From assembly GCF_900996225.1 (NCBI RefSeq), contig NZ_CAAJGL010000033.1:62001-126000 (forward strand): DNA of 64,000 bases, written 5' to 3'. A program made the translations under genes and the position numbers. This stretch comes from Paraburkholderia sp. BCC1884 (lineage in GTDB: Bacteria; Pseudomonadota; Gammaproteobacteria; Burkholderiales; Burkholderiaceae). This document shows, piece after piece, positions 18,487-29,083 of this stretch; the stretch's first letter is position 1; every line of letters begins with the position of its first letter. The notes beneath the pieces were generated by a model. The model was not told the DNA's origin. It made no database searches and worked only from the letters and a program-made list of their open reading frames with translations.

Positions 18487-18755
18487 CCCAGGCGGCGCCA
18501 CTCACGCTCTACGGGCGCGTGTGGTGCCACCTTTGCGACGACATGCGCACCGCGCTCGAGCCGCTCCTGGCCGAATTCGGTGCGCAACTCGAAGTTGTCG
18601 ACGTCGACAGCGATCCCTTGCTGGAAGCCCGTTACAACGAACTCGTGCCGGTGCTGGTCTGCGGCGGCGTCGAGCTGTGTCACTATCACCTCGACGTCGC
18701 GCGAGTTCGCGCCGCTCTGGCCGCACGCGTGGCGCGTGCCAGCGCCGGCTCCTGA
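18483..18755 (+). CDS. Glutaredoxin-family thiol protein
   Basis: 90-aa thioredoxin-fold protein with an N-terminal CHLC active-site motif (GRVWCHLCDDM) after the first beta-strand LTLYGR, and the cis-proline in LVPVLVC. The arrangement matches the DUF836/glutaredoxin-like group. It is translationally coupled to mucD by an ATGA overlap, suggesting a role in thiol handling linked to envelope stress, which is inference. Confidence 0.85.
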   Translation: MTQAAPLTLYGRVWCHLCDDMRTALEPLLAEFGAQLEVVDVDSDPLLEARYNELVPVLVCGGVELCHYHLDVARVRAALAARVARASAGS

Positions 18756-18962
18756 GTTCGTCAGGCATTCCGCGAACAAAGGGCGCTAACGTGCGTTGTT
18801 CACGCCAGGTTTCACGTCTCTCCTGAACCGTCTTTTCCGCCCGGACCTCGCAAGATGCGCCGGGCGATGGCCTTTTCGGCTAAAATAGATAGGTTTTTCA
18901 CCTACTTACAAGGCGTGCTCCGCTATTGTCCGAGCGCGCCTTTTTCGCTTGATCGGTACTGA

Positions 18963-20756
18963 ATGGATCATATTCGTAACTTCTCGATCATTGCGCACAT
19001 CGACCATGGCAAGTCGACGCTCGCCGATCGCATCATCCAGATTTGCGGCGGCCTGTCCGACCGCGAGATGGAATCCCAGGTGCTCGACTCGATGGATCTC
19101 GAGCGCGAGCGCGGCATCACCATCAAGGCGCAAACGGCCGCACTGACGTACAAGGCCCGTGACGGGCAGATCTACAACCTGAACATGATCGACACGCCGG
19201 GCCACGTCGACTTCTCGTACGAAGTCAGCCGCTCGCTGTCCGCCTGCGAAGGCGCGCTGCTGGTCGTCGACGCGAGCCAGGGCGTCGAGGCGCAGACGGT
19301 CGCCAACTGCTACACGGCGATCGAACTCGGCGTCGACGTGGTTCCGGTGCTCAACAAGATCGACCTGCCGGCTGCCAACCCCGAAAACGCGATCGCCGAA
19401 ATCGAAGACGTGATCGGCATCGACGCCACCGACGCGACGCATTGCAGCGCGAAGACAGGGCTCGGCGTCGAAGACGTGCTCGAGGCGCTGATCCTCAAGG
19501 TTCCGGCGCCCAAGGGCGATCCGGAAGCGCCGCTGCAGGCGCTGATCATCGACTCGTGGTTCGACAACTACGTCGGCGTCGTGATGCTGGTGCGTATCGT
19601 CAACGGCACGCTGCGCCCGAAAGACAAAATCCGCATGATGGCCACCGGCGCGCAGTACCCGGTCGAGCATATCGGCGTGTTCACGCCGAAGTCGAAGAAT
19701 CTCGAATCGTTGTCGGCGGGGCAGGTGGGCTTCATCATCGCCGGCATCAAGGAATTGGCCGCCGCGAAGGTGGGCGACACTGTCACGCTGGTGAACCGTC
19801 CGGCTACCGAGCCGCTGCCGGGCTTCAAGGAAGTGAAGCCGCAGGTGTTCGCCGGTCTCTATCCGGTCGAGGCAAACCAGTACGACGCGCTGCGCGACTC
19901 GCTCGAGAAGCTGAAGCTGAACGACGCTTCGCTGCAGTACGAGCCGGAAGTGTCGCAAGCGCTCGGTTTCGGTTTCCGTTGTGGCTTCCTGGGGCTGCTG
20001 CACATGGAGATCGTGCAGGAACGTCTCGAGCGTGAGTTCGACATGGACCTGATCACCACGGCGCCGACCGTGGTATACGAAGTCCTGCAACGCGACGGCA
20101 CGATCCTCATGGTCGAAAATCCGGCCAAGATGCCGGAGCCGTCGAAGATCGAAGAAGTGCGCGAGCCGATCGTCACTGTGAACCTGTACATGCCGCAAGA
20201 CTATGTCGGCGCGGTGATCACGCTGTGCACGCAAAAGCGCGGCAACCAGATCAACATGCAGTACCACGGCCGTCAGGTGCAGCTCACGTATGAAATCCCG
20301 ATGGGCGAAGTCGTGCTCGATTTCTTCGACCGTCTGAAATCGATTTCGCGTGGTTACGCGTCGATGGACTACGAGTTCAAGGAATACCGCGCGGCCGACG
20401 TCGTGAAGGTGGACATGCTGATCAACGGCGACAAGGTCGATGCGTTGTCGGTCATCGTGCACCGTTCGCAAAGTCAGTATCGCGGTCGCGAAGTGGCGTC
20501 GAAAATGCGCGAACTGATTCCGCGCCAGATGTACGACGTGGCGATTCAGGCCACCATCGGCGCGAACATTATTGCGCGCGAGAACATTAAAGCGTTGCGT
20601 AAGAACGTGCTGGCAAAATGCTACGGCGGCGATATCTCCCGTAAGAAGAAGCTGCTGGAAAAGCAAAAGGCAGGCAAGAAGCGAATGAAGCAAGTGGGCT
20701 CGGTCGAGATTCCGCAAGAAGCTTTCCTCGCCATCCTGCGTGTCGAAGACAAATAA
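18963..20756 (+). CDS. lepA: Elongation factor 4
   Basis: Translational GTPase LepA, 597 aa, thought to assist ribosome biogenesis or back-translocate stalled ribosomes. G1 [10 protein letters not shown]3 DTPGHVDFS and G4 NKIDLP are intact, and the LepA-specific C-terminal domain ends [17 protein letters not shown]. The typical [16 protein letters not shown] opening fixes the start. It forms an operon with lepB, 18 bases apart. Confidence 0.98.
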   Translation: MDHIRNFSIIAHIDHGKSTLADRIIQICGGLSDREMESQVLDSMDLERERGITIKAQTAALTYKARDGQIYNLNMIDTPGHVDFSYEVSRSLSACEGALLVVDASQGVEAQTVANCYTAIELGVDVVPVLNKIDLPAANPENAIAEIEDVIGIDATDATHCSAKTGLGVEDVLEALILKVPAPKGDPEAPLQALIIDSWFDNYVGVVMLVRIVNGTLRPKDKIRMMATGAQYPVEHIGVFTPKSKNLESLSAGQVGFIIAGIKELAAAKVGDTVTLVNRPATEPLPGFKEVKPQVFAGLYPVEANQYDALRDSLEKLKLNDASLQYEPEVSQALGFGFRCGFLGLLHMEIVQERLEREFDMDLITTAPTVVYEVLQRDGTILMVENPAKMPEPSKIEEVREPIVTVNLYMPQDYVGAVITLCTQKRGNQINMQYHGRQVQLTYEIPMGEVVLDFFDRLKSISRGYASMDYEFKEYRAADVVKVDMLINGDKVDALSVIVHRSQSQYRGREVASKMRELIPRQMYDVAIQATIGANIIARENIKALRKNVLAKCYGGDISRKKKLLEKQKAGKKRMKQVGSVEIPQEAFLAILRVEDK

Positions 20757-20774
20757 GACGAACAACGGAACTCT

Positions 20775-21668
20775 ATGAATTTTGCGCTGATTCTTTTTGT
20801 GCTCGTCATTTTGACGGGCCTCGCATGGGTTGCAGACAAACTGGTTTTCCTGCCGCAACGGCGCCGCGCGGCGGAAGCCGCAGTCGCTGAGTTCGACCGC
20901 CAGCAGGCTCGCGTCGGCGAGCGATTCGCCGACGAAAACGCGGCGCAAACGCGCGCCCGTCTGCGTGACGACAAGCTGCGTCAGCCGTGGTGGCTCGAGT
21001 ATTCAGCGAGCTTTTTCCCGGTGATCCTGGTGGTGTTCATGGTGCGCTCGTTCGTGGTCGAGCCGTTCAAGATTCCGTCGGGTTCGATGGTGCCGACGTT
21101 ACTGGTGGGCGACTTCATCCTCGTCAATAAATTTGAATACGGTATCCGTCTGCCGATCACCAACACGAAAATCACCGAAGGCCGTCCGCTCGAACGCGGC
21201 GACGTGGTGGTGTTCCGCTACCCGAAAGACGAATCGGTCGACTACATCAAGCGCGTGATCGGCCTGCCGGGCGACACCGTCGCGTATCAGGACAAGCAGC
21301 TCACGATCAACGGCAAGCCCGTGCCGGAAACCGCGCTGCCCGACTATCTCGACGACGAACGCATGGGTTACGCGAAGCAGTTCGAAGAAGATCTCGGCGG
21401 CCGCAAGAACGCGATTCTGAATAACCCGGCGGTGCCGCCGTTCATCGTCGGCGCGGAAGATTATCCGTATCGCGACAACTGCACGTACAACGCGCGCGGC
21501 GTGATCTGCAAGGTGCCGCCGGGCAATTACTTCATGATGGGCGATAACCGCGATAACAGCGCGGACAGCCGTTACTGGGGTTTCGCGCCGGACAAGAATG
21601 TCGTCGGCCGCGCGTTTTTCATCTGGATGAACTTCAGCAATCTGAAGCGCGTCGGCTCGTTCCACTGA
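20775..21668 (+). CDS. lepB: Signal peptidase I
   Basis: Inner-membrane leader peptidase of 297 aa that cleaves Sec and Tat signal peptides. There are two N-terminal membrane segments (about 2-18 and 76-94). The catalytic Ser lies in [13 protein letters not shown] and the Lys in [11 protein letters not shown]; box E is [14 protein letters not shown]. The lepA-lepB-rnc-era order is conserved across proteobacteria. Confidence 0.97.
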   Translation: MNFALILFVLVILTGLAWVADKLVFLPQRRRAAEAAVAEFDRQQARVGERFADENAAQTRARLRDDKLRQPWWLEYSASFFPVILVVFMVRSFVVEPFKIPSGSMVPTLLVGDFILVNKFEYGIRLPITNTKITEGRPLERGDVVVFRYPKDESVDYIKRVIGLPGDTVAYQDKQLTINGKPVPETALPDYLDDERMGYAKQFEEDLGGRKNAILNNPAVPPFIVGAEDYPYRDNCTYNARGVICKVPPGNYFMMGDNRDNSADSRYWGFAPDKNVVGRAFFIWMNFSNLKRVGSFH

Positions 21669-21843
21669 GTCCATCTGCTTCGATCGCACGACACGCCGCG
21701 CGAATGACCCACACGTCGGTCACTTCACCCGCGGCGTGTTATCACGCTACTTTAAGAACAAGCGGCAACGTCGCTACACCACGCTTTTTCCGCTGGCGCT
21801 CCGGCGTTTTCGCCCGGTCAGGCGCCCGCGTTATACTCTGCCC

Positions 21844-23067
21844 ATGCCCCTATCTCCGTTGGAAAGCCGTCTGCGCTACGAATTTCGCAATGCGGAATTG
21901 TTGCGCCAGGCTTTAACGCACCGCAGCCACAGTCCCACGCATAACGAACGGCTCGAGTTTCTCGGCGATTCCGTTCTAAATTGCGCGGTGGCTGCGCTCT
22001 TGTTCCAACGTTTCAGCAAACTGGACGAGGGCGATCTGTCGCGCGTCCGGGCTAATCTGGTCAAACAGCAGTCGTTATACGAAATCGCTCAGGCCCTGAA
22101 TATCTCAGAGGGCCTGCGGCTGGGCGAGGGCGAACTGCGCAGCGGCGGCTTCCGGCGTCCCTCCATCCTCGCTGATACGCTCGAAGCGGTGCTGGGCGCG
22201 GTGTTCCTCGACGGCGGCTTCGACGCCGCCCAGACGGTCATCAAACGCCTCTACGTGCCGATTCTCGATCACATCGATCCGCGCACACTCGGCAAGGACG
22301 CCAAGACGCTGCTTCAGGAATATTTGCAGGGTCACAAGATCGCGCTGCCGACTTACACCGTGGTTGCGACTCATGGTGCGGCGCACAATCAGCAATTCGA
22401 AGTTGAGTGTACGGTGCCGAAGCTGGATGTCAAAGTCTCCGGTTCCGGCGCAAGCCGTCGCGCGGCCGAGCAGGCCGCTGCCAAGAAAGCGCTCGACGAA
22501 GTGATGGCTGCAGCGCCCGCCGTGGTCGCCAAGCCCAAGCGTTCGAAGGGTGCGCGCGCCGCGAAGAATGCTGAATTGGAGATCGTGCCCGGCGTTACCG
22601 GCGTCCAGGCCGCATTGGATTTGCGCAGCCCGGATCGCAAGAGCGAGCGGGGAGCGGCGCGCGCAGAGTCTCGTGCCACCCCGGTAGCGGACAGCGCCGC
22701 CGAGCGTCCCGTGCTGAGCGTCGCGGCGGCGCCGCTAGCCGTGATTCGGGCGGCGCATGTCGAGTACAGTGGCCAGGATCGGGGTGAACGCGCCGAGAAG
22801 TCCGACCGAGGGGACAAACCTCAACAGCCTCACTCCGGCGATAAATCCACCGACAAAGCCGACACGGACAAGCCCACCGAGAGCGCGTCAAGCAAACCCG
22901 TCGACACCAAAGCCGAACCCGCGACCGTGCGCAGCGTCGACAAACCGCGCAGCCGTGACGCCGCGACGGGTCCCGCCGGGACCGCGCCGAGCGCACCCGC
23001 AGCCACCGAACACGAACCCGGCGTAGCCGACGCGGTGCAAACGCGCGTCGCCGACGCGGGCCATTGA
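21844..23067 (+). CDS. rnc: Ribonuclease III with long C-terminal extension
   Basis: Double-strand-specific endoribonuclease for rRNA maturation and regulatory RNA processing. The RNase III domain has the signature [11 protein letters not shown] and the second acidic site in [13 protein letters not shown]. The dsRNA-binding domain runs from about 155 to 225. The protein is 407 aa where about 226 is usual: residues from about 229 onward form a low-complexity tail rich in Ala, Pro, Ser, Asp and Lys, with several DK/DKP repeats. The ATG at 21844 gives the usual [14 protein letters not shown] opening. It is followed by era. Confidence 0.95.
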   Translation: MPLSPLESRLRYEFRNAELLRQALTHRSHSPTHNERLEFLGDSVLNCAVAALLFQRFSKLDEGDLSRVRANLVKQQSLYEIAQALNISEGLRLGEGELRSGGFRRPSILADTLEAVLGAVFLDGGFDAAQTVIKRLYVPILDHIDPRTLGKDAKTLLQEYLQGHKIALPTYTVVATHGAAHNQQFEVECTVPKLDVKVSGSGASRRAAEQAAAKKALDEVMAAAPAVVAKPKRSKGARAAKNAELEIVPGVTGVQAALDLRSPDRKSERGAARAESRATPVADSAAERPVLSVAAAPLAVIRAAHVEYSGQDRGERAEKSDRGDKPQQPHSGDKSTDKADTDKPTESASSKPVDTKAEPATVRSVDKPRSRDAATGPAGTAPSAPAATEHEPGVADAVQTRVADAGH

Positions 23068-23121
23068 TTGCCGTCGGCACGCCATTTTCGCGCGCCGATC
23101 TGAACTTGCCGTAGCCCGAAT

Positions 23122-24021
23122 ATGAACACTCCCACTCCCACTGGTTTTCGCTGCGGCATGGTCGCGATCGTCGGCCGCCCCAATGTCGGCAAGTCCACGC
23201 TGATGAACGCGCTGGTCGGCCAGAAAGTCAGCATTACGTCGCGCAAGGCGCAGACCACGCGCCATCGCATCACCGGCATTCATACGCTGGAAGACGCGCA
23301 GTACATTTTCGTCGACACGCCGGGTTTCCAGACCAAGCACAGCGGCGCGCTGAACCGCTCGCTCAATCGCGCGGTCACTTCCACGCTGACCTCGGTGGAT
23401 GCGATCCTGTTCGTGATCGAAGCCGGCCGTTTCGGCCCGGACGACCAGAAAGTGCTCGACCTGATTCCGCCGAAGGTGCCCACCCTGCTGATCGCCAACA
23501 AGCTCGATCGCGTGACGGACAAGGACTCGCTGTTCCCGTTCATGCAACAGGTGAGCGCGCTGCATCAGTTTGCCGAGATCGTGCCGCTGTCGGCGAAGAG
23601 CCCCGACGACATCACGCGTCTGATGGCGACCGTCAAGCCGTTCCTGCCGGAAGGCGCGCCGATCTACGGCGAAGACGACCTGACCGACCGCAGCGAGCGC
23701 TTCCTCGCCGCAGAAATCCTGCGTGAAAAAGTGTTCCGCTGGACCGGCGACGAACTGCCGTACACGAGCACCGTGCTGATCGAGAAGTTCGAAACCGAAG
23801 GCCGCCTGCGCCGCATTTTCGCGACCATCATGGTCGACCGCGACATGCACAAGGCAATGATCATCGGCCAGAAGGGCGCCAAGCTAAAGCAGATCAGCAC
23901 CGAAGCGCGTATGGACATGGAAAAGCTGTTCGACGGCCCCGTGTATCTGGAAACCTTCATCAAGGTGAAGAGTGGCTGGGCCGACAACGAAGCCGGACTC
24001 CGTGCGTATGGGTACGAATGA
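23122..24021 (+). CDS. era: GTPase Era
   Basis: Ribosome-assembly GTPase of 299 aa that binds the 3' end of 16S rRNA. G1 [10 protein letters not shown]3 DTPGFQ and G4 NKLD are present, and the C-terminal KH domain includes [18 protein letters not shown]. It lies in the conserved rnc-era-recO order, and its 3' end overlaps the probable recO start. Confidence 0.98.
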   Translation: MNTPTPTGFRCGMVAIVGRPNVGKSTLMNALVGQKVSITSRKAQTTRHRITGIHTLEDAQYIFVDTPGFQTKHSGALNRSLNRAVTSTLTSVDAILFVIEAGRFGPDDQKVLDLIPPKVPTLLIANKLDRVTDKDSLFPFMQQVSALHQFAEIVPLSAKSPDDITRLMATVKPFLPEGAPIYGEDDLTDRSERFLAAEILREKVFRWTGDELPYTSTVLIEKFETEGRLRRIFATIMVDRDMHKAMIIGQKGAKLKQISTEARMDMEKLFDGPVYLETFIKVKSGWADNEAGLRAYGYE

Positions 24022-24955
24022 CGCGTGGATGACGCTGAATTCCGACGCTGATCCGCACGGCCGGGAGTCAGGCGAGTCAGTTAGGCCGCTTGAGCCTCTC
24101 GACGCGCCTGATTCGGAGCCCGCACGCGAGCCGGCCAAACCCGCTCGCAGCACCAAAAAATCCTCCAGTAAAAGCGCGCAGGGCGCCGAGGGCGAGCCGC
24201 GTAAAGCGCCGGCCCGCCGCGCGCCGCGCACTTCCGCATCCGAATACCGGATCGCGGAACAACCCGCTTTCGTTCTCCATAGTTATCCGTATCGCGAGAC
24301 CAGTCTGATCATCGACGTGCTCTCGCGCGATCACGGTCGGCTTGCGCTCGTCGCGAAGGGCGCGAAGCGTCCACATTCGGCGCTGCGTGGCGTGTTGCAG
24401 ACCTTCCAGCCGCTCGCGCTGTCGTGGTCGGGCAAGTCCGAAGTACGCACGCTGACCGGCGCGGAATGGGTCGGCGGCATGCTGCCTCTGGCCGGTGACG
24501 CGCTGCTCTGCGGCTTCTACGTCAACGAACTGATGGTCAAATTCTGCGCGCGCGAAGATCCGCATCCGCAGTTGTTCCATCACTACGTCGTCACCATGAC
24601 GCGGCTCGCCCACGACGAACCCGCCGTGCAGGTGCTGCGCTCGTTCGAACGCGTGCTGCTGCGCGAGACCGGCTATGCGATGGCGCTGGATCGTACCGTC
24701 GCGCGCAAAGCGGTGCAGCCCGAAGGTCGCTACGTGTTCGATCCGGAGCGCGGCGTGCGCGAAGCCTCCGACGATCTGCCCGCGCAGTGGCCTGTCGTCG
24801 CCGGGCAGACCTTGCTGGATATGGAAAAGGACGATTACCATCGAGCGCAGACCGTCGCGCAAAGCAAAACGCTGATGCGCTTTCTGCTCAACACTTACCT
24901 GGCCGGCACGCCGCTCGCGACGCGCCAGATCCTCATCGACCTGCAGAACTTATGA
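24008..24955 (+). CDS. recO: DNA repair protein RecO
   Basis: Recombination mediator that with RecR loads RecA on SSB-coated DNA. About 315 aa. The conserved OB-fold starts around residue 82 ([19 protein letters not shown]). The first 80 residues are a basic and acidic low-complexity region typical of Burkholderia RecO. The start is uncertain: ATG 24008 overlaps era by 14 bases, and ATG 24029 is an alternative; neither has a strong ribosome site. The stop overlaps pdxJ by ATGA. Confidence 0.92.
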   Translation: MGTNDAWMTLNSDADPHGRESGESVRPLEPLDAPDSEPAREPAKPARSTKKSSSKSAQGAEGEPRKAPARRAPRTSASEYRIAEQPAFVLHSYPYRETSLIIDVLSRDHGRLALVAKGAKRPHSALRGVLQTFQPLALSWSGKSEVRTLTGAEWVGGMLPLAGDALLCGFYVNELMVKFCAREDPHPQLFHHYVVTMTRLAHDEPAVQVLRSFERVLLRETGYAMALDRTVARKAVQPEGRYVFDPERGVREASDDLPAQWPVVAGQTLLDMEKDDYHRAQTVAQSKTLMRFLLNTYLAGTPLATRQILIDLQNL

Positions 24956-25716
24956 GCTTCTTTCTTACGTCGCCGAATGTGATTGACCTGGGCGTGAACA
25001 TCGATCACGTCGCCACGCTGCGCAATGCGCGCGGCACGTCCTATCCCGACCCGATCCGCGCCGCGCTGATGGCCGAAGAGGCGGGCGCGGACGTGATCAC
25101 GCTGCATCTGCGTGAAGACCGCCGCCATATCGTCGACGCCGACGTGCGCAAACTGCGTCCACTGCTGAAAACGCGCATGAATCTCGAATGCGCGGTCACG
25201 CAGGAGATGCTCGATATCGCGTGCGAAGTGCAGCCGCACGACGTCTGTCTCGTGCCGGAAAAGCGTCAGGAACTGACGACCGAAGGCGGTCTTGATGTGG
25301 CCGGTCAGTTCGAAGCGGTGCGTGCCGCATGCAAGCAGCTCGCCGAAGCAAACTCGCGCGTGTCGCTCTTCATCGATCCCGACGAAACGCAGATTCGCGC
25401 GGCGCATGAAGCCGGCGCACCGGTGGTCGAGCTGCACACCGGCCGTTACGCCGAAGCCCACGATCCCGCCGAACAGGAACGCGAATTCGAGCGCGTGGTG
25501 CGTGCGGTCGAGTTCGGCGCGACGCTCGGCGTCAAGGTCAACGCAGGGCACGGTTTGCACTACACGAACGTGCAGCAGATTGCCGCGATCGAAGGCATCG
25601 TCGAACTGAATATCGGCCATGCGATCGTCGCTCACGCGATCTTCGCCGGCTGGGACAACGCAGTGCGCGAGATGAAGGCGATCATGGTCGCCGCGCGTCT
25701 CGGCGCCCGCGCGTAA
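24952..25716 (+). CDS. pdxJ: Pyridoxine 5'-phosphate synthase
   Basis: Condenses 3-amino-1-hydroxyacetone phosphate with 1-deoxy-xylulose 5-phosphate to form pyridoxine 5'-phosphate. 254 aa TIM barrel. The opening [20 protein letters not shown] and the phosphate-binding segments HLREDRRHI and [11 protein letters not shown] are canonical. It is translationally coupled to recO and followed 16 bases later by acpS, the recO-pdxJ-acpS order seen in E. coli. Confidence 0.97.
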   Translation: MSFFLTSPNVIDLGVNIDHVATLRNARGTSYPDPIRAALMAEEAGADVITLHLREDRRHIVDADVRKLRPLLKTRMNLECAVTQEMLDIACEVQPHDVCLVPEKRQELTTEGGLDVAGQFEAVRAACKQLAEANSRVSLFIDPDETQIRAAHEAGAPVVELHTGRYAEAHDPAEQEREFERVVRAVEFGATLGVKVNAGHGLHYTNVQQIAAIEGIVELNIGHAIVAHAIFAGWDNAVREMKAIMVAARLGARA

Positions 25717-25732
25717 TCAGGCGACGACGCGC

Positions 25733-26323
25733 ATGGCGATCTACGGCATCGGTACCGACATTGTTCAGGTAAGCCGCGTGGCCGCGGTCATGACGCGCAC
25801 CAACGGACGCTTCGCCGAGAAGGTGCTCGGCCCCGACGAACTGCGCGTCTATCACGCGCGTCACGCCAGATCGGCGGCGCGCGGCCTCGCGTTTCTCGCC
25901 ACGCGGTTCTCGGCGAAAGAAGCGTTCTCGAAAGCGATCGGTCTCGGCATGCGCTGGCCGATGACCTGGCGCGCGCTACAAACGCTCAACAAGCCGAGCG
26001 GCGAGCCGATGGTGGTTGCTTCCGGCGAACTCGCCGAGTGGCTCGAAGCACGCGGCATCACGGCACGCGTCACCATCAGCGACGAGCGCGATTACGCGGT
26101 GTCATTCGTGATCGCGGAAACGGAGCAGACGCAAACGGCCCCGGCACAAACGGCCCCGGCACAAACGGCCCCGGCACAAACGGCCCCGGCACAAACGGCC
26201 CCGGCACAAACGGCCCCGGCACAAACGGCCCCGGCACAAACGGCCCAGGCACAGGGCCAAACCCAGGCACCGGCCTCGCAAGCAACTTCCAGCGCGCCGC
26301 ACGCACCCGCTGCCGACGAATAA
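25733..26323 (+). CDS. acpS: Holo-ACP synthase with TAPAQ-repeat tail
   Basis: Transfers 4'-phosphopantetheine from CoA to AcpP. The catalytic core occupies about residues 1-130: [12 protein letters not shown] with metal-ligand Asp9, and [13 protein letters not shown] with the conserved Glu. The protein has 196 aa against about 126 normally. The extra 65 residues consist of seven perfect TAPAQ pentapeptides, one TAQAQ variant and an Ala/Pro/Gln-rich end. The core is complete, so activity is expected; the tail is probably disordered. Confidence 0.93.
   Translation: MAIYGIGTDIVQVSRVAAVMTRTNGRFAEKVLGPDELRVYHARHARSAARGLAFLATRFSAKEAFSKAIGLGMRWPMTWRALQTLNKPSGEPMVVASGELAEWLEARGITARVTISDERDYAVSFVIAETEQTQTAPAQTAPAQTAPAQTAPAQTAPAQTAPAQTAPAQTAQAQGQTQAPASQATSSAPHAPAADE
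26135..26254 (+). repeat. 15-bp tandem repeat inside acpS
   Basis: Seven exact copies of the 15-base unit ACGGCCCCGGCACAA (26135-26239) plus an eighth degenerate copy (26240-26254). The unit length is a multiple of three, so gain or loss of copies keeps the reading frame. Confidence 0.97.
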
Positions 26324-26387
26324 ATTCTGAACGCGGCCGTGGACGGCCGTGCCTCTCTTTGCCTCAAGCTTTTTCTAGCGGAATTCG

Positions 26388-27416
26388 ATGAAAACCAATC
26401 CCGGACCGGTGATGCTCGACGTGGTCGGCAAAACGCTGAACGACGACGACCGACGCCGCCTTGCCCATCCCATGACTGGCGGCGTGATCCTGTTTGCTCG
26501 CCACTACGAAAGCCGCGCGCAGTTGATGGCGCTGACCGACTCGATCCGCAAGGTTCGCGACGATCTGCTGATTGCGGTCGATCACGAAGGCGGCCGCGTG
26601 CAGCGCTTTCGGACCGACGGCTTCACCGTGCTGCCGGCGATGGGCAAGCTCGGCACGCTGTGGGATAGCGACGTGCTGCACGCGACCAAGGTTACGACGG
26701 CGGTCGGCTATATCCTCGCGGCCGAGTTGCGCGCCTGCGGCATCGATATGAGCTTCACACCGGTGCTCGATCTGAATTACGGGCAGTCGCAAGTGATCGG
26801 CGATCGCTCGTTCCACCGCGATCCTCGCGTGGTGACGTTGCTGGCGAAGAGCCTCAACCACGGCCTCGCGCTCGCCGGCATGAGCAATTGCGGCAAGCAC
26901 TTCCCGGGGCACGGGTTTGCCCAGGCTGACTCGCACGTCGCGATGCCGATCGACGAACGCTCGCTCGAAGAAATTCTGCGCGACGACGTGGCGCCGTATG
27001 ACTGGCTGGATCTGTCGCTGGGATCGGTGCTGCCGGCGCACGTGGTCTATCCCAAGGTGGATTCGAAGCCGGCGGGTTTTTCGCGCGTCTGGCTGCAAGA
27101 CATTCTGCGCAACAAGCTGCGCTTCGAAGGCGCAATTTTCAGCGACGATCTTTCGATGGAAGCCGCGCGTCAAGGCGGCACGTTGACGGAAGGCGCAAGC
27201 GCCGCATTGCAGGCCGGCTGCGATATGGTGTTGATCTGCAATCAGCCCGACGAGGCGGAGAAGGTGCTGGATGCCTTGCGCTTCACGCCGTCGAAGCAAT
27301 CGCAGCAGCGTATCGAGCGCATGCGGCCGCGCGGCAAAGCGCTCAAGTGGAGCAAGCTGGTGGCGCAGCCACAGTATCTGCAGGCGCAGGCACTTTTGCG
27401 TAGCGCATTCGCCTGA
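26388..27416 (+). CDS. nagZ: Beta-N-acetylhexosaminidase NagZ
   Basis: Cytoplasmic glycoside hydrolase family 3 enzyme of 342 aa that removes GlcNAc from anhydro-muropeptides in peptidoglycan recycling. The signature KHFPGHG (NCGKHFPGHGFAQADSH, with the catalytic His loop) is present, as are AVDHEGGRVQRF and the nucleophile Asp in IFSDDLSMEAA. It is the last gene of the forward run that began near rpoE and ends at a bidirectional terminator. Confidence 0.96.
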   Translation: MKTNPGPVMLDVVGKTLNDDDRRRLAHPMTGGVILFARHYESRAQLMALTDSIRKVRDDLLIAVDHEGGRVQRFRTDGFTVLPAMGKLGTLWDSDVLHATKVTTAVGYILAAELRACGIDMSFTPVLDLNYGQSQVIGDRSFHRDPRVVTLLAKSLNHGLALAGMSNCGKHFPGHGFAQADSHVAMPIDERSLEEILRDDVAPYDWLDLSLGSVLPAHVVYPKVDSKPAGFSRVWLQDILRNKLRFEGAIFSDDLSMEAARQGGTLTEGASAALQAGCDMVLICNQPDEAEKVLDALRFTPSKQSQQRIERMRPRGKALKWSKLVAQPQYLQAQALLRSAFA

Positions 27417-27448
27417 ATTTCCGTCGCGGATTGTGCGGCTAGAAGTAA

Positions 27449-27481
27449 AAAGCGGCGCCTTGAGTCTCAAGGCGCCGCTTT
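27449..27481. terminator. Bidirectional terminator between nagZ and response regulator
   Basis: A perfect 15-bp stem AAAGCGGCGCCTTGA / TCAAGGCGCCGCTTT with a 3-base loop, A-rich on the left and T-rich on the right, sits between two convergent genes. Confidence 0.92.
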
Positions 27482-27519
27482 CTGTTTGACGTTCAGACCG
27501 GCCGCAACGGCCGCGACAG

Positions 27520-28902
27520 TCAGTTCAAACGCATTCGCTGCAGCTTGTTGTAGAGCGTCTTCGGACTGATACCGAGCAGCGAAGCCGCCCGGTGCCGCGT
27601 GCCACCGACCGCGTCGAGCGTGGCACGAATCAGCATCTCTTCGACGTCGGCGAGCGGCGTACCGACGGTCACCTGTACGCGGCTTCCGTTGAGATCGCGA
27701 CCGTTCACCGAACCGGCTTCGTCCGCACGCAGCGATTCCAGCACGTCGCCCGACGCGTGATAGGCGCGCCGCACGCGGTCCTGCAATTCGCGCACATTGC
27801 CCGGCCACTCGTACGCGAGACATTCGCGCAGGAAGTTCGGCCCGATCTGTTTCGCGGTCTCCGCGGTGCCGCGCGCGGTTGCTTCATGATTCAGTTCGTC
27901 GACCACTGCTTGCGCGATCAGCGCCGGATCCTCGCCGCGCTCGCGCAGCGGCGGCAGCGTAACGGCCGCGGCTTCGAGACGTAACGCCAGCTCCTCATTC
28001 AAAGTGCCGTCTGCGACGGCCGCGCGCGGTGCCTTGCGGGTCGAAGCGATCAGACGGAAGTCCGTCACCACCTGATTGGTGCCGCCGACCCGCATGAAGG
28101 TTTGCGAATCGAGCGCACGTAGCAGCGCCTCCTGCTGCGCGCGCGGCAACTCGGCGATTTCGTCGATGAACAGCGTGCCGCCGCTGGCCTGTTCGAACAG
28201 GCCAGGCTCGCGTTGCTCGGCGCCGTTGAAGGCTCCGCGTTCATGGCCGAACAGCAGGCTGTCGATCGAGCGCTGTGCGTTGACGCTTGCCGCCGTCCGG
28301 CAATCGAACGTGATGAACGGGCCTTTGCGGCGCCGGCTCATGTCGTGCATGGTGCGTGCTGCAATCTGCTTGCCGGTACCGGCTTCACCTGAAATCAGCA
28401 CAGCGGCTTCGGTCGGTGCGATGTGCTCGATGGTGTCGTAAGCGTGCTGGATCGCGCCGCTGCGGCCGAGCATCGAACCGAAACGGCCGAGTTGGCGCAG
28501 CGAGGCGCGCAGCGTCTGAACCTCTTCGGTCAATTCGTACGGACGCGGAATGCGCGCGAGCAGGCTGCGCAAGCGCGGGATGTTGACCGGCTTGAGCAGA
28601 TAGTCCCAGATGCCGTGGCGCAGACCTTCGATCGCGCTTTCCACCGTGGCGTTGCCGGTCATCACGATGACCGGCAAGGCGCCGCCGGGCGGATGCGCGG
28701 GCAGATGCTGCAGCACATCGAGACCGCTGCCATCGGGCAGATTCAGGTCCACCAGAACGACATCAGGAATGAAGCGCGTCAGCGCCGCCCGTGCCTCGGC
28801 GATCGTGGTTGCGGTGTCGACGGAAAAACCGTCCGCAGCGAGGATGGCGGACAGGCCTGAAAGGCTATTGGGATCGTCTTCAACTATCAGGGCGTGTGGC
28901 AT
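27520..28902 (-). CDS. NtrC-family response regulator with GAFNGA loop
   Basis: 460-aa sigma-54 activator. The receiver domain (1-120) has phospho-acceptor Asp52 in VLVDLNLPDG, with Thr/Lys signature residues in MTGNAT and LLKPVN. The AAA+ domain has Walker A GEAGTGKQ (172-179), Walker B GGTLFIDEI and an arginine region LPPLRERGED. The sigma-54 contact loop reads GAFNGA (223-228) instead of GAFTGA, with Asn226 encoded at 28225-28227. A Fis-type helix-turn-helix ends the protein (RHRAASLLGISPKTLYNKLQ). No histidine kinase is adjacent. A sigma-54 promoter lies upstream of the neighbouring csbD gene, a likely target. Confidence 0.9.
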   Translation of the reverse strand: MPHALIVEDDPNSLSGLSAILAADGFSVDTATTIAEARAALTRFIPDVVLVDLNLPDGSGLDVLQHLPAHPPGGALPVIVMTGNATVESAIEGLRHGIWDYLLKPVNIPRLRSLLARIPRPYELTEEVQTLRASLRQLGRFGSMLGRSGAIQHAYDTIEHIAPTEAAVLISGEAGTGKQIAARTMHDMSRRRKGPFITFDCRTAASVNAQRSIDSLLFGHERGAFNGAEQREPGLFEQASGGTLFIDEIAELPRAQQEALLRALDSQTFMRVGGTNQVVTDFRLIASTRKAPRAAVADGTLNEELALRLEAAAVTLPPLRERGEDPALIAQAVVDELNHEATARGTAETAKQIGPNFLRECLAYEWPGNVRELQDRVRRAYHASGDVLESLRADEAGSVNGRDLNGSRVQVTVGTPLADVEEMLIRATLDAVGGTRHRAASLLGISPKTLYNKLQRMRLN

Positions 28903-29026
28903 GGCGAGCGCAATTTTTTAGATGGATGGAATGCCCGGTGCGAGCGTGAGACCCGGCAAGGGGACGCCGGGAAGCGGGGCGTCAGCGATTCGACTCACGT
29001 CAGTTACGGTCCTTGGCTTGGTTCAC

Positions 29027-29061
29027 GGCGTCCGGCGCGTCAATTTGGACGCGCGGACGCC
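29027..29061 (-). other. Hairpin between csbD and response regulator
   Basis: GGCGTCCGGCGCGTC (29027-29041) pairs with GACGCGCGGACGCC (29048-29061) with one bulged base and a 6-base loop. There is no T-run. It lies just after csbD on the reverse strand and may limit read-through into the regulator gene. Confidence 0.6.
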
Positions 29062-29083
29062 GGTAGTTACTTCACTCGGGCTG

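Noticed and set aside
18906..20948. 680-codon reverse frame opposite lepA
   Set aside because: Shadow of lepA; repetitive His/Arg/Asp content and no recognisable domain.
26135..26254. CRISPR-like array
   Set aside because: Units are contiguous 15-mers with no spacers and lie within a coding sequence.
26076..26306. Repetitive proteins in other frames of the acpS repeat (GPFVP, GTNGPG and similar)
   Set aside because: A 15-bp repeat is open in all frames; only the acpS frame has a family domain.
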